From assembly GCF_000024885.1 (NCBI RefSeq), contig NC_013512.1, positions 1,798,001 to 1,862,000 on the forward strand: a stretch of DNA of 64,000 nt, in the 5' to 3' direction. The notes below the pieces were generated by a model, which was given only the letters and a program-made list of their open reading frames with translations, searched no databases and had not been told where the DNA came from. The DNA is from Sulfurospirillum deleyianum DSM 6946. Its GTDB lineage: Bacteria; Campylobacterota; Campylobacteria; Campylobacterales; Sulfurospirillaceae. The position numbers were made by a program, and so were the translations under genes. Shown one piece after another: positions 36,911 through 45,474 of the stretch. How positions within the stretch are numbered: position 1 is the stretch's first letter; every line of letters starts with the position of its first letter.

Positions 36911-37894
36911 TTACGATAAAAGCAATGCTTTAGCAACCTTCACAATCTCTTCTGCTTCAATCTCTCGAATGGAAAAATCTTGCTTATTGAGTTTTAGAGG
37001 GTTGACGCTGCTTTTGGACTTCACAACCTTATTTATGGGAGTAACATAGACTCTATTAATCGGTGTTGGGCCAAAAATAGTGATGGAAGGAACATTAAGC
37101 GCCCATGCCATATGCGTAGGTCCCGTGTCATTGCCAATGAGCAAAGCACAGTGTGAAATCACATATTTTAAAGCATCGAGTGAGCCTTTTGGCAACACCT
37201 CAATGAAAGCGCTTTGCTCTTGCATCCACAAAGCTTTACGATGCTCCTCTTCACTTCCCCAAACCACCAACGCTTTCATGCCCAATGCCTCAGCAACTGC
37301 CACAAACTTCTCTTTAGGATAATTTCTGCTCTCCCATGTGGAGCCAATCACCAAAAGCAAAAATTTCTCTGGCAACGCTTCCACAACATGATTACTTACC
37401 AAAAAAGGTTTTTTGTGGATAATCTCTTGAGGGCTCACCTCAATCCCCAAAGGCTCACACAAGACTCGCACATTACGGTCAATCGTATTTGCCGTGTAGG
37501 CAATAGAGACTGTTTTGCTATAAAACAAAGAGGCAATGCCCTCTCGAATAGAAGCTTTATCAAATCCCACAATCTCTTTTGCCCCAATGATTTTTGCAAC
37601 CAAAGCTGATTTTAAAAGCCCTTGCGCATCAATAATCACATCGTAATTATTTTTAGCATAGCTTTTTAAAAGACGATACTGTGAGAAGAGAGCCGACTTC
37701 TTTTTTTTTAAAGATTTTAGATTGACGCACAAAACATTATCGATATCGGGATTATTCTCCAAAACACCTTTAAAAGCCTCTTCCACGACCCAATCAATAC
37801 GCACAGTTGGTAAGGCTTTTTTAATGAATTGTAGTGCTACCATCGCATGAATAATATCGCCCATGGCGGAGAGCTTTACGATGCAAATTCTCAC
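36911..37894 (-). CDS. waaC: ADP-heptose:LPS heptosyltransferase I
   Basis: A 327-residue GT9 protein with a GTG start at 37894. RICIVKLSAMGDIIHAM is the acceptor-domain start, VIDAQGLLKSALVA, GSTWESRNYPKEKF and LIGNDTGPTHMAWAL with IFGPT form the ADP-heptose site, all typical of WaaC. It attaches the first heptose to Kdo. Its start codon overlaps the TGA of the original frame of the broken GT4 gene upstream (GTGA), showing former coupling. Confidence 0.92.
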   Translation of the reverse strand: MRICIVKLSAMGDIIHAMVALQFIKKALPTVRIDWVVEEAFKGVLENNPDIDNVLCVNLKSLKKKKSALFSQYRLLKSYAKNNYDVIIDAQGLLKSALVAKIIGAKEIVGFDKASIREGIASLFYSKTVSIAYTANTIDRNVRVLCEPLGIEVSPQEIIHKKPFLVSNHVVEALPEKFLLLVIGSTWESRNYPKEKFVAVAEALGMKALVVWGSEEEHRKALWMQEQSAFIEVLPKGSLDALKYVISHCALLIGNDTGPTHMAWALNVPSITIFGPTPINRVYVTPINKVVKSKSSVNPLKLNKQDFSIREIEAEEIVKVAKALLLS

Positions 37895-38360
37895 CCTAGT
37901 ACCTCAGCATACAATGCCTCGTAGCGCTCAGCCATTCGCTCAGGTGAAAACGTATCCGTGTCATGAAAGGCACGCTCGGTAAGTCTCTTTCGCAAATCTT
38001 TATCAAGATTGTAAAGCTACTCTTTTTAATCGCACTATCCACCCATCTGGTAATGAGATACGGTGTTTTAAAAAAGAGATACCCTAAAAAGGCAAATTGC
38101 GCCCCTTTCGTCTCATGCGCATGTACCACATCAGCCTTTTTAAGAAGGCTAAGCGAAAGCAAATAGGGTTTTTTCACCTCAATTATCATCACATGAGGAA
38201 GCTTTAGCGCTGCGACTCGTTTTGCCAATTCCGCCTGATTTCTGGTTAAAAGTGTTTGAACATATCCTTTTTTGGACAGCTCTTGAATAAGAAGCAACGT
38301 CTGACGTTCTCCACCTCGAAATCCTTTCGCAAAGTTTACATGTAAAAACGATTTAGGCAT
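37891..38360 (-). pseudogene. GT4 glycosyltransferase, internally deleted and frameshifted
   Basis: From ATG 38360 (GGA-rich ribosome site) the first ~112 residues are a normal GT4 N-terminus: SFLHVNFAKGFRGGERQT, VVHAHETKGAQFAFL. After AIKKS (near 38025) the frame ends in unrelated residues at 37896. In another minus frame the downstream DNA encodes a typical GT4 C-terminal helix: LYNLDKDLRKRLTERAF and then SPERMAERYEALYAEVLG, stopping at 37891. About 180-200 residues of the middle, including the donor site, are missing. The most likely cause is a deletion that also shifted the frame. A core sugar transferase has therefore been lost. Confidence 0.8.
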
Positions 38361-39273
38361 CTCTTTTTTTCCTTTTTTTACGCACACCGTACACGCTTTT
38401 ATGCTCGCCTTTCCAACGTCTATGAAACCAAAACCACTCCTCAGGCTTTGCTCGAATCACGGCTTCCATCACATTAGCTTGGGCTTGAGTCGCTTCTAAA
38501 ATATCCTGCTCCATATTTTCTGTATTGGCAACTTCGATGGGTTCATGAAAACTCAGCGTATAAAGCACATGATCATTTGTGGTCATAAAAACAGGGACAA
38601 TTAAACCATTGACACGCCGTGCCATAATGCTTGCAGCTGGGGTATGTCGTACATTTTTACCAAAAAACTTAACAACAATCCCTGCCTTTTGAGAGGTGTT
38701 TTGATCGACCAATAATCCAATATTTCGTCCCTCTTTAACTGCTTTAAGCATCGGGCGCATTGCCCCTTTTTTATCAATCATCTCAATATCCAGTTGTTCT
38801 CTATTGGTACGAACAATCCGATCCATCGTCGGTGAATCCAGTGGTCTTCCAATACCACTGAGTGCGCCATAACGTGCGGCAAGTGCTAATGAAATTAACT
38901 CCCAATTCCCATAATGCCCCGTTTGAAAAATAATCGGGCGTTTACTCTTTAGTACCTTTTGCATAATATCTTCATTTTCAAAACGCACTTTCTTTAAAAC
39001 AGCCTCTTTGGTAGTAGGATAATTGCGTACAAAATCCGCCCCATTAAAGGCAAGATTACGATATGCCGCTTTCATAATCGCCTCTTTTTGCGCTAGAGAG
39101 AGGGTTTTTTCATAGGCAAGATTGAGATTTGTCATAATAATCGAGCGATGTTTAGTATCGAAAAAACGCACCACATCAGCGATAAAAATCAAACATAAAT
39201 CTAACACTTTCCGTGGTGTGTATTTCACTAAAGCACTAAAACAATAAAATAAAATAAAATAAAATCGATCCAT
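38353..39273 (-). CDS. Lipid A biosynthesis acyltransferase (LpxL/HtrB family)
   Basis: A 306-residue protein with one N-terminal membrane segment. It has IIFQTGHYGNWE, the HxxxxD/E-type catalytic motif near residues 118-123, then GRPLDSPTMDRIV, LLVDQNTSQKAGIVVKFFG and TPAASIMARR, all characteristic of late lipid A acyltransferases. It transfers a secondary acyl chain to Kdo-lipid A at the inner membrane. It overlaps the broken GT4 gene by 8 bases and shares one base with the ligase gene. LpxL versus LpxM cannot be separated by eye. Confidence 0.87.
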   Translation of the reverse strand: MDRFYFILFYCFSALVKYTPRKVLDLCLIFIADVVRFFDTKHRSIIMTNLNLAYEKTLSLAQKEAIMKAAYRNLAFNGADFVRNYPTTKEAVLKKVRFENEDIMQKVLKSKRPIIFQTGHYGNWELISLALAARYGALSGIGRPLDSPTMDRIVRTNREQLDIEMIDKKGAMRPMLKAVKEGRNIGLLVDQNTSQKAGIVVKFFGKNVRHTPAASIMARRVNGLIVPVFMTTNDHVLYTLSFHEPIEVANTENMEQDILEATQAQANVMEAVIRAKPEEWFWFHRRWKGEHKSVYGVRKKRKKRDA

Positions 39274-40526
39274 TAATGTAACACTTTCTCTTGGTCAAGT
39301 TTACTAGAAACAGCCATACTCAATCCCACAAAAAAGGCAAACAAAGTTAGAGGATTGAGTAAAATCAGTAAAGGTTCAGGGAAACACCCAATAATATAAA
39401 TGCTTAAAAGTAATAGACTGAGTCGTTTATACACAGGATTTTGAATAGGAAGACGATAGAGCGCTATTAAAAACCATACAAAAAGCACAAGCCCAATCAG
39501 ACCGCCTTGTACAACCACCATTAAATATTGACTGTGTAAATCATTTGTAATTAAAAATGCTTTCGCTTTTGCTTCTATACCAAAATCATTCTTTTGAAGT
39601 GCCTCTTCCACGGCTAATTTATAGTCCCCATAGCCAACACCCAAAAGAGGATGTTCTAAAACAATCTCTTTGGCAAGTAACCAGTAACTTAAACGTAGAC
39701 CAATAGAAGTATTCCACACGCCTTGTTTCATTTTCTGAACATCCACAAAAATGGTATCAATCCTCTTTTGAAATTGAGGCACACCATTATAAATACCATA
39801 AGCAGCAATGAAAACGGTAAAAACCAATCCCGATAATAGTTTCATATTCCCTCTAAAAAACATAACGATCATCCAACAGAGTGCCACTAAAAAAGAGAGT
39901 TGCCCTGTTCTGCCATTTGAGAGAAACAGTGTTACGATCAACAAAAGAGAGAGCGCTAAAAGTCCAAACTGTTTTACTCTATCTCGTTTTAGTGTAATCA
40001 TTATATAAAGTGTACTGATAGCACCTACTGCCATAAATACGCTGTAATGAATAGAATTCATAAAAGGTGAAGTATTCAACTGTGCTTGACCTCTAATCTG
40101 CCACCACTCCAAATAATGCCCCATAGAGAGTGCACTGCTTACGCTAAGAGAAAATAAAAATGCCACCACCAAGGGTTTAAGCCACTCTTTTTTCACCAAA
40201 AGAGCCAAAGAAGGAATCAAAGAGAGTAAAAAATAGAGCTTTAAAAGACCATTAGCCTGTACAAAACGCTCTGTCCACAACACTGTAACACTCATATAGC
40301 CGATAAAAAGAAAAAATGGAAGCATAGCAGGAATACATTTGAGTCTTTCCCATATGCCCTTGATCCCAAAGTTTAAAAAAAGTAAAAGAGGAAAATAAAA
40401 AACACAAAAACTCATAAACGCTTTTGAAAAAGGGAGCAATAGCACAAACAAAAGAAGCGAATAAAACGTAACTTTTTCTAATTTGGTTTCAAAATGATAA
40501 GAAAATAAGGGCACAGCGATGTTCAT
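39273..40526 (-). CDS. O-antigen ligase family membrane protein (WaaL-like)
   Basis: The start at ATG 40526 is favoured by AGG five bases upstream; GTG 40532 is possible. About 417 residues with roughly twelve membrane segments. NGRTGQLSFLVAL and the long periplasmic loop with HPLLGVGYGDYKLA and TNDLHSQYLMVVVQGG are the Wzy_C/WaaL signatures. In an LPS-core operon a ligase joining O-antigen to core is the best call. The polymerase alternative is less likely because the wzy candidate lies in the O-antigen locus. Confidence 0.82.
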   Translation of the reverse strand: MNIAVPLFSYHFETKLEKVTFYSLLLFVLLLPFSKAFMSFCVFYFPLLLFLNFGIKGIWERLKCIPAMLPFFLFIGYMSVTVLWTERFVQANGLLKLYFLLSLIPSLALLVKKEWLKPLVVAFLFSLSVSSALSMGHYLEWWQIRGQAQLNTSPFMNSIHYSVFMAVGAISTLYIMITLKRDRVKQFGLLALSLLLIVTLFLSNGRTGQLSFLVALCWMIVMFFRGNMKLLSGLVFTVFIAAYGIYNGVPQFQKRIDTIFVDVQKMKQGVWNTSIGLRLSYWLLAKEIVLEHPLLGVGYGDYKLAVEEALQKNDFGIEAKAKAFLITNDLHSQYLMVVVQGGLIGLVLFVWFLIALYRLPIQNPVYKRLSLLLLSIYIIGCFPEPLLILLNPLTLFAFFVGLSMAVSSKLDQEKVLH

Positions 40527-40532
40527 ACACAC

Positions 40533-41099
40533 CTACTTCCACGAATCATCAATCGCTTGACAGATAATATGCCCAATCATAATGTGCATCTCTTGAATGC
40601 GTGGGGTGTCATCACTAGGAACCACGATATTAATGTCACAAAATTCATCCATCACGCCACCATCTCGTCCACTGAGTCCTATGGTTTTACACCCCATATT
40701 ACGAGCGAGACTAAGAGCACGAATGACATTTTTACTGTGTCCACTCGTTGAAAAACCAATGAGAAGGTCTCCCTCTCGTGCGAGTGCTTCGACTTGTCGA
40801 TCAAAAATACGCTCAAAACCAAAGTCATTGCCCACAGCTGTGAGCACGGAGGTGTCTGTGGTTAAAGCAATACCCGCAAGCCCTCTGCGTTCGGTTTTAT
40901 AACGACCACTGAGCTCCGCTGCGATGTGCTGGGCATCTGCGGCACTACCACCATTGCCACAGAGTAAAATTTTATTGCCATTTTTAAGGGTTTCTGTGGC
41001 GATAATACACGCCGTATAAATATGGTTTTGAAGGCTTTGTATGGTTTTTGCAATTACGTCTTGATGCGAGAGCATCTCGTTTTGTATCATGGTCATCAT
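40533..41099 (-). CDS. gmhA: Sedoheptulose-7-phosphate isomerase
   Basis: A 188-residue SIS-domain protein of typical GmhA length. LLCGNGGSAADAQHIAAELSG, LTAVGNDFGFERIF and IGFSTSGHSKNVI are the conserved sugar-phosphate binding segments, and IQEMHIMIGHIIC carries metal or active-site His and Glu. It makes D-glycero-D-manno-heptose 7-phosphate, the first step to ADP-heptose. ATGA overlap with hldE upstream. Confidence 0.95.
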   Translation of the reverse strand: MMTMIQNEMLSHQDVIAKTIQSLQNHIYTACIIATETLKNGNKILLCGNGGSAADAQHIAAELSGRYKTERRGLAGIALTTDTSVLTAVGNDFGFERIFDRQVEALAREGDLLIGFSTSGHSKNVIRALSLARNMGCKTIGLSGRDGGVMDEFCDINIVVPSDDTPRIQEMHIMIGHIICQAIDDSWK

Positions 41100-42514
41100 T
41101 GGGTTTGAACCTTTTTAATAATATTCGTGGTGCTCTTTCCTTCAACAAAATGGACTAAGCGCACCTCTTTGGCAATGTGGCTTCCCACAACCTCTTTGCC
41201 CTCATAATCTGCCCCTTTCACAAGCACATCAGGCATAATCGCTTCGATGAGTTCCAAAGGTGTATCCTCTTCAAAAGGCACCACATAACTCACCGACTCA
41301 AGTCCTGCTAAAATGTAGGCTCTATCTTCTAAAGCATTAATGGGGCGACTTGGCCCTTTTAAGCGCTTTATCGACGCATCCGAATTGAGCCCCACAATGA
41401 GCATATCGCCAAAGCTTTTAGCCACTTCGAGGTACTTCACATGCCCTACATGTAAAATATCAAAACAGCCATTGGTAAAGACGATTTTCTGCCCTTTTTT
41501 GGCTTTAAGGAGTCTTAGCATCTGCTCTTTGGTTTTAATTTTACTCTCTGAGGTCGCTGAGCGTAGAGCATGTTCATACGCATCCACTTCATCGAGGGTG
41601 ACGGTGGCACTGCCTATTTTTCCGACCACCACCGCAGCTGCGGCATTGGCAAAGGAAGCGGCCTCTTGCATGGAAAGCCCACACGTAAGGGCATATGCCA
41701 AAGAAGCCAACACCGTATCGCCAGCCCCTGTAACATCGTAGACTTCACGAGCAACGGTGGGCATTTTATGAAAAGTATTTCCAAAAATCGCCATACCATC
41801 CTCCGAGAGCGTGATGATGGCATACGCCAAATCCAAACTCTCTTTGAGAAAGTTTCCTGCTTTTTTCAAACTCTCCTCATCCTTGATAGCAATCTTTGAA
41901 GCAATGCTTGCCTCTTTTTTATTGGGAGTAATGAGTGTTGCTCCACGGTACTTACTGTAATCATCCCCTTTAGGATCCACCAAAAGCGGTTTGTCATGTT
42001 TTTTTGCCAAAGAGATGATATTACATGTAAAGCTTGGCGTTAAAACCCCTTTGCCATAATCGGAGAGCAAAATAGCATCAACCTGAGGCAAGTAGGCTTC
42101 ACACGCACGCAAAAGTGCCAAAGAAGACGCCTCATTTATCTCATCTTTGGATTCGCTATCAAAACGAACCACCTGCTGATGCGAAGCAATGACACGGCTT
42201 TTTTTACTGGTTTTACGCCCCTCTTGACGCACAATGCCTTTGGCATCTGCGCCTAGTGCTTCAAGCATGGCTAAAAGCTCATTGCCATTTTCATCATCAC
42301 CCACGACACTGAGCACACTCACGTTTGCACCCAAACTTAAAAGGTTATTGACCACATTGCCAGCACCACCTAGCAATACACTCTCTTTTTGCACATCGAC
42401 CACTTGTACGGGTGCTTCAGGAGAGATGCGTTCACATTTTCCCCACAAATAGTGATCCAACATCACATCGCCAATCACCAAAAGGGAAGGCTTATACGCT
42501 CGTAATCTATCCAC
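41096..42514 (-). CDS. hldE: Bifunctional heptose-7-phosphate kinase / heptose-1-phosphate adenylyltransferase
   Basis: A 472-residue fusion. Residues 1-315 are a ribokinase-type kinase (LVIGDVMLDHYLWG, SPEAPVQVV, DVTGAGDTVLASLA with catalytic Asp). Residues 340-472 are a nucleotidyltransferase (IVFTNGCFDILHVGHVKYLE, HxGH motif, LKGPSRPINALEDRA). GTG start at 42514, overlapping hldD by 8 bases. It catalyses steps 2 and 4 of ADP-heptose synthesis. A palindrome copy (42021-42030) encodes FTCN. Confidence 0.95.
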   Translation of the reverse strand: MDRLRAYKPSLLVIGDVMLDHYLWGKCERISPEAPVQVVDVQKESVLLGGAGNVVNNLLSLGANVSVLSVVGDDENGNELLAMLEALGADAKGIVRQEGRKTSKKSRVIASHQQVVRFDSESKDEINEASSLALLRACEAYLPQVDAILLSDYGKGVLTPSFTCNIISLAKKHDKPLLVDPKGDDYSKYRGATLITPNKKEASIASKIAIKDEESLKKAGNFLKESLDLAYAIITLSEDGMAIFGNTFHKMPTVAREVYDVTGAGDTVLASLAYALTCGLSMQEAASFANAAAAVVVGKIGSATVTLDEVDAYEHALRSATSESKIKTKEQMLRLLKAKKGQKIVFTNGCFDILHVGHVKYLEVAKSFGDMLIVGLNSDASIKRLKGPSRPINALEDRAYILAGLESVSYVVPFEEDTPLELIEAIMPDVLVKGADYEGKEVVGSHIAKEVRLVHFVEGKSTTNIIKKVQTQ

Positions 42515-43520
42515 GTTTCACTTCACTTTCAAAAATACGTCTAATTTCTGGAACATACGCTCTAATGCCCTCTTCCAAACTCACTTCTGGCGCATACCCA
42601 AGCGCTTTACATGTAAGGTCAATATCGGCCTGCGTATGCATCTGATACGCCCCAATATAAGGATTTTCAAAATACTCTGTTTGAAAATGCGTGCCTAACT
42701 CTTTTTGCAAAATATCAGCAATATCTTGAAAACTACGAGGCAGGGCGGTTCCCACATTGTAAACCCCTGAAGTACCTGAAAGGGCTGCTTTAATATTCGC
42801 TTGAATGACATCGTCAATGTAAATAAAATCTCGTAAAATCTTATCGGAGTCGTAAAAAAGACGAGGCGCTTTGCCACTTAAAAGTTGCAAGCCTAATTGC
42901 AAAACCATCGAGGCGGTTTTATTTTTGAAGTATTCACGAGGTCCATACACATTAAAATAACGAAGTCCCACCACAGAGATGTGCGGGTGTTCTGCGCTAA
43001 ATTTGCGTGCTAAATAATCCATAGAGAGTTTACTAAAGCCATACACATTTTGAGGCTGTTCAAACCCAACACGCTGTGGGCTAGGTGCATCACCATAGGT
43101 TGCGCCACTGGAGGCATAGACCACCACTGCATTGCTCTTTAACGCCAGTTCTAAGATGCTTTTAAAGGCATTGACATTGGTTTTCACCATAATGCCCTGA
43201 TCTAAAACCGTGGTATCCGAGATGGCTGCTTCATGGAAAATATAATCAAATCGGTACGCTTCTAAGGCTTTTAGTGCCACCGCATCGTTAATGTCACCGC
43301 TGATGACTTCACCCTCAAAGCCAATGAGATTTTTAAAATGCCCAAAACTCTTTAAATTGCCATTGGAAAAGGTCTCTTCACTGCGAAAACAATCAAAAAC
43401 AACGACACGACATTTTGGGAAATTTTTTTGAAAATAAAAGGCTAAATTACTACCAATAAATCCCGCTCCACCCGTGATGAGAACGGTTTTAAGATTAAAA
43501 TCAATAAAAGGAATTTGCAT
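42507..43520 (-). CDS. hldD: ADP-L-glycero-D-manno-heptose 6-epimerase
   Basis: A 337-residue SDR. VLITGGAGFIGSNLAFYF, FDCFRSEETFSNGNLKSF, HEAAISDTTV, SSGATYGD, YGFSKLSMD (Tyr and Lys) and LRYFNVYGPREYFK are diagnostic of HldD, which makes the L,D-heptose form. It lies 8 bases after gmhB and overlaps hldE, completing the ADP-heptose set in one operon. A palindrome copy (42607-42616) encodes LTCK. Confidence 0.93.
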   Translation of the reverse strand: MQIPFIDFNLKTVLITGGAGFIGSNLAFYFQKNFPKCRVVVFDCFRSEETFSNGNLKSFGHFKNLIGFEGEVISGDINDAVALKALEAYRFDYIFHEAAISDTTVLDQGIMVKTNVNAFKSILELALKSNAVVVYASSGATYGDAPSPQRVGFEQPQNVYGFSKLSMDYLARKFSAEHPHISVVGLRYFNVYGPREYFKNKTASMVLQLGLQLLSGKAPRLFYDSDKILRDFIYIDDVIQANIKAALSGTSGVYNVGTALPRSFQDIADILQKELGTHFQTEYFENPYIGAYQMHTQADIDLTCKALGYAPEVSLEEGIRAYVPEIRRIFESEVKRG

Positions 43521-43528
43521 ACGAAACC

Positions 43529-44038
43529 TTAGTGTTGAATAAGGTTAATTGTATCCAAAATTAAATTAACGCAATATTTAACCCCACCCTCACACGTTTG
43601 GCTAAGCAAAATGGTATTGTCTATGCCCACACCTTGTGCGGCCTCCATATCACTGGGTTTATCCCCAATCATCCATGAAGCTTTCACATCAATATCAAAA
43701 GCACGTATCGCCTCTTCAAACATCCCACTTTTAGGCTTCCTGCACGCACAATTTGCCTCTGGAGCGTGCGGACAATGATACACGGCATCAATGTTTATCT
43801 TTACATGTAAAAGCGTTTCTTTCATCCACTCTGTGAGTTTTTGAAAATCCTCTTCGCTGTAATAGCCTCTGCCAATGCCAGATTGGTTAGTCACAATAAT
43901 GAGCAAATACCCCAACGATTGAAAATGACGCAGCGCCTCAAAAACACCTTCGTAAAACTCAAAATCCTCAATTTTAGAAACATAGGCTTTATCGACGTTA
44001 ATCACCCCATCTCGGTCTAAAAACACCGCTTTTTGCAC
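43529..44038 (-). CDS. gmhB: D-glycero-beta-D-manno-heptose-1,7-bisphosphate 7-phosphatase
   Basis: A HAD phosphatase. The start is set at GTG 44038, two bases past the TPR gene's stop and preceded by GGGAG, giving VQKAVFLDRDGVIN as in family members; an ATG at 44068 would give ten more residues and a 29-base overlap. FLDRDG holds the nucleophile Asp, IVTNQSGIGRGYY the Thr/Ser motif, CxHxPxxxCxCRKPKSGM binds Zn, and WMIGDKPSDMEAA ends the core. It performs step 3 of ADP-heptose synthesis. A palindrome copy (43801-43810) encodes LHVK. Confidence 0.9.
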   Translation of the reverse strand: MQKAVFLDRDGVINVDKAYVSKIEDFEFYEGVFEALRHFQSLGYLLIIVTNQSGIGRGYYSEEDFQKLTEWMKETLLHVKINIDAVYHCPHAPEANCACRKPKSGMFEEAIRAFDIDVKASWMIGDKPSDMEAAQGVGIDNTILLSQTCEGGVKYCVNLILDTINLIQH

Positions 44039-44039
44039 C

Positions 44040-44744
44040 CTACTCTCCCAATTCTTTTGTAATATCACTGAGTAAGTTGGTGTATTCTAAATAAGCAAAG
44101 GCATCTTTTTGCGCAATCAATGCGCTCCGTGCTCGTTCAAAAAACACCCTTGCTTCGACTCTATTTTTGACATCATACGCTAAAAATTTTGCCATATAAT
44201 AATTTGCAAAGACATGCGAAGGTTCTTGATTTAAAACCGTTTGTACCTCTTCAAGAGCGGTATAAACATGCGACTCTTTTTGAAGCGCAAGGGCACGTTT
44301 TAAGCGAATCATATGTTGTGTTGGGTCTGCGAAAAGGCTCTGTTTGTACATCAAAGCAGCTTCATTAAAAATACCCATCTCAAAATAGCCATCACCCAAA
44401 TCATTCCAAATGGCTTTATCGTTTGTTTTTTGTGCTTGTAGTTTTAAATTGGTGACTTTAAGAGCAAAAGGAAGAACAGAGGCGATTTTACTGTTTTGAA
44501 CATGGTGTGGGTCAAGCAAATAGGCATTGACTAAGGTGTCAAATCCTTTGGCGATTTCGCCTTGCTTCAGGTAAATATTGGCAAGTTGTAGCATACAAAT
44601 GGCATTCGTTGGCTCCTCTTTTAAGATAGACTCAACAATCTCTTTGGCTCTGCTTATTTCAATGCGTTCACTTTCACATACACTGTGCGTTGCAGAAAAA
44701 AGCGCCACTTGCATCCACATGATTAACACAAATCCTCGAAACAC
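44040..44744 (-). CDS. TPR-repeat protein, probably exported
   Basis: A 234-residue protein with a hydrophobic N-terminus (residues 4-18, signal-like) and several TPR-type helix pairs: AICMLQLANIYLKQGEIAKGF, AIWNDLGDGYFEMGIFNEAA, HVFANYYMAKFLA. It is the first gene of the minus-strand LPS core operon. TPR proteins mediate protein contacts; a specific role is not recognised. It may be periplasmic and linked to envelope assembly by context. Confidence 0.7.
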   Translation of the reverse strand: MFRGFVLIMWMQVALFSATHSVCESERIEISRAKEIVESILKEEPTNAICMLQLANIYLKQGEIAKGFDTLVNAYLLDPHHVQNSKIASVLPFALKVTNLKLQAQKTNDKAIWNDLGDGYFEMGIFNEAALMYKQSLFADPTQHMIRLKRALALQKESHVYTALEEVQTVLNQEPSHVFANYYMAKFLAYDVKNRVEARVFFERARSALIAQKDAFAYLEYTNLLSDITKELGE

Positions 44745-44855
44745 CCATGCCTCTTTACTACATTCAATATGATTAAATTATAGCTAATTTTTATAAAACG
44801 AAAATTGTATCCCAAAGGTGATAAAAAATATAAGCAGGGATAAAGTCTGCTTGGT

Positions 44856-44861
44856 TATAAT
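44856..44861 (+). promoter_or_regulatory. Probable -10 element of the cytochrome c gene
   Basis: A perfect TATAAT lies 32 bases upstream of the ATG at 44893, with no strong -35 match, as is usual for Campylobacterota sigma-70 promoters. The ribosome site AGGAAAGGG follows before the start. Confidence 0.5.
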
Positions 44862-44892
44862 TTTTCACACACAACTTAGGAAAGGGTATCAA

Positions 44893-45189
44893 ATGAAAAA
44901 AATTTGTACAGTTTTGGCAATTGCAGCAGTATCTAGCCTTATGGCAGCAGATGGCGCGGCAATCTACAAAGCGAAGTGTTTCTCCTGTCACAAAGAGAAT
45001 GCAAAAACATCTGCTTTGAATAAATCTCAAATCATTGCAGGATGGGATGCGGCAAAAACTATTGCATCTTTGCAAGGGTATAAAGCAGGTCAAGGTGGAC
45101 CAATGAAAGCGGTTATGAAACCTATCGTTTCAGGTCTAAGTGATGACGATATGAAAGCAGTTGCTGAAACTATCGCTTCATTTAAATAA
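44893..45189 (+). CDS. Small periplasmic monoheme cytochrome c (class I)
   Basis: Start ATG 44893, preceded by AGGAAAGGG; the frame upstream to 44818 is non-coding. The 98 residues have a signal peptide (MKKICTVLAIAAVSSLMAA) and one CFSCH heme site, with a MKPIVSGLSDDDM segment that supplies the distal Met ligand. It resembles cytochrome c553. It likely carries electrons to the cbb3 oxidase whose assembly genes are adjacent, or from the bc1-type complex at 60.8-63.4 kb. Confidence 0.9.
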   Translation: MKKICTVLAIAAVSSLMAADGAAIYKAKCFSCHKENAKTSALNKSQIIAGWDAAKTIASLQGYKAGQGGPMKAVMKPIVSGLSDDDMKAVAETIASFK

Positions 45190-45194
45190 ATAAC

Positions 45195-45225
45195 AGGCTA
45201 CAAGAGCAACACTCTTGTAGCTTCC
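45195..45225. terminator. Convergent terminator hairpin after the cytochrome c gene
   Basis: GCTACAAGAG (45197-45206) pairs perfectly with CTCTTGTAGC (45212-45221) around a five-base loop, followed by TTCCCT. It stands between the plus-strand cytochrome gene and the minus-strand ccoS, so it may serve both. Confidence 0.75.
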
Positions 45226-45233
45226 CTAACCTC

Positions 45234-45473
45234 TTAGTCAGGTGGAGCGTATCCTTTTTCTCGCTTCTCTTTTTCCCTTAAAATAGCTTCTCTTTTACGT
45301 TCCATTCTCACAGCATCATTTAAAGCCTCTTCACTGTCAAACTGAGCACCATCTAAAAATTTTTTATGGTCATCAAACTGACCACTTCTAATTCCCCAGA
45401 GCAATGCCCACAACCCAAACGCACCCAAAAGCGTTGAAGCAAAAAGCATCATCGCAATCACCCATCCATCCAT
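45234..45473 (-). CDS. ccoS: Cytochrome oxidase maturation protein, cbb3-type
   Basis: A 79-residue protein with one N-terminal membrane segment (about 5-27) followed by the typical GLWALLWGIRSGQFDD motif and a charged tail, matching CcoS. It is needed for cofactor insertion into cbb3 oxidase. It lies 1 base downstream of ccoI, the usual pairing. Confidence 0.92.
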   Translation of the reverse strand: MDGWVIAMMLFASTLLGAFGLWALLWGIRSGQFDDHKKFLDGAQFDSEEALNDAVRMERKREAILREKEKREKGYAPPD

Positions 45474-45474
45474 G

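Noticed and set aside
41614-41899. Overlapping open frames within hldE on both strands
   Set aside because: They coincide with a highly conserved enzyme and reflect codon bias only.
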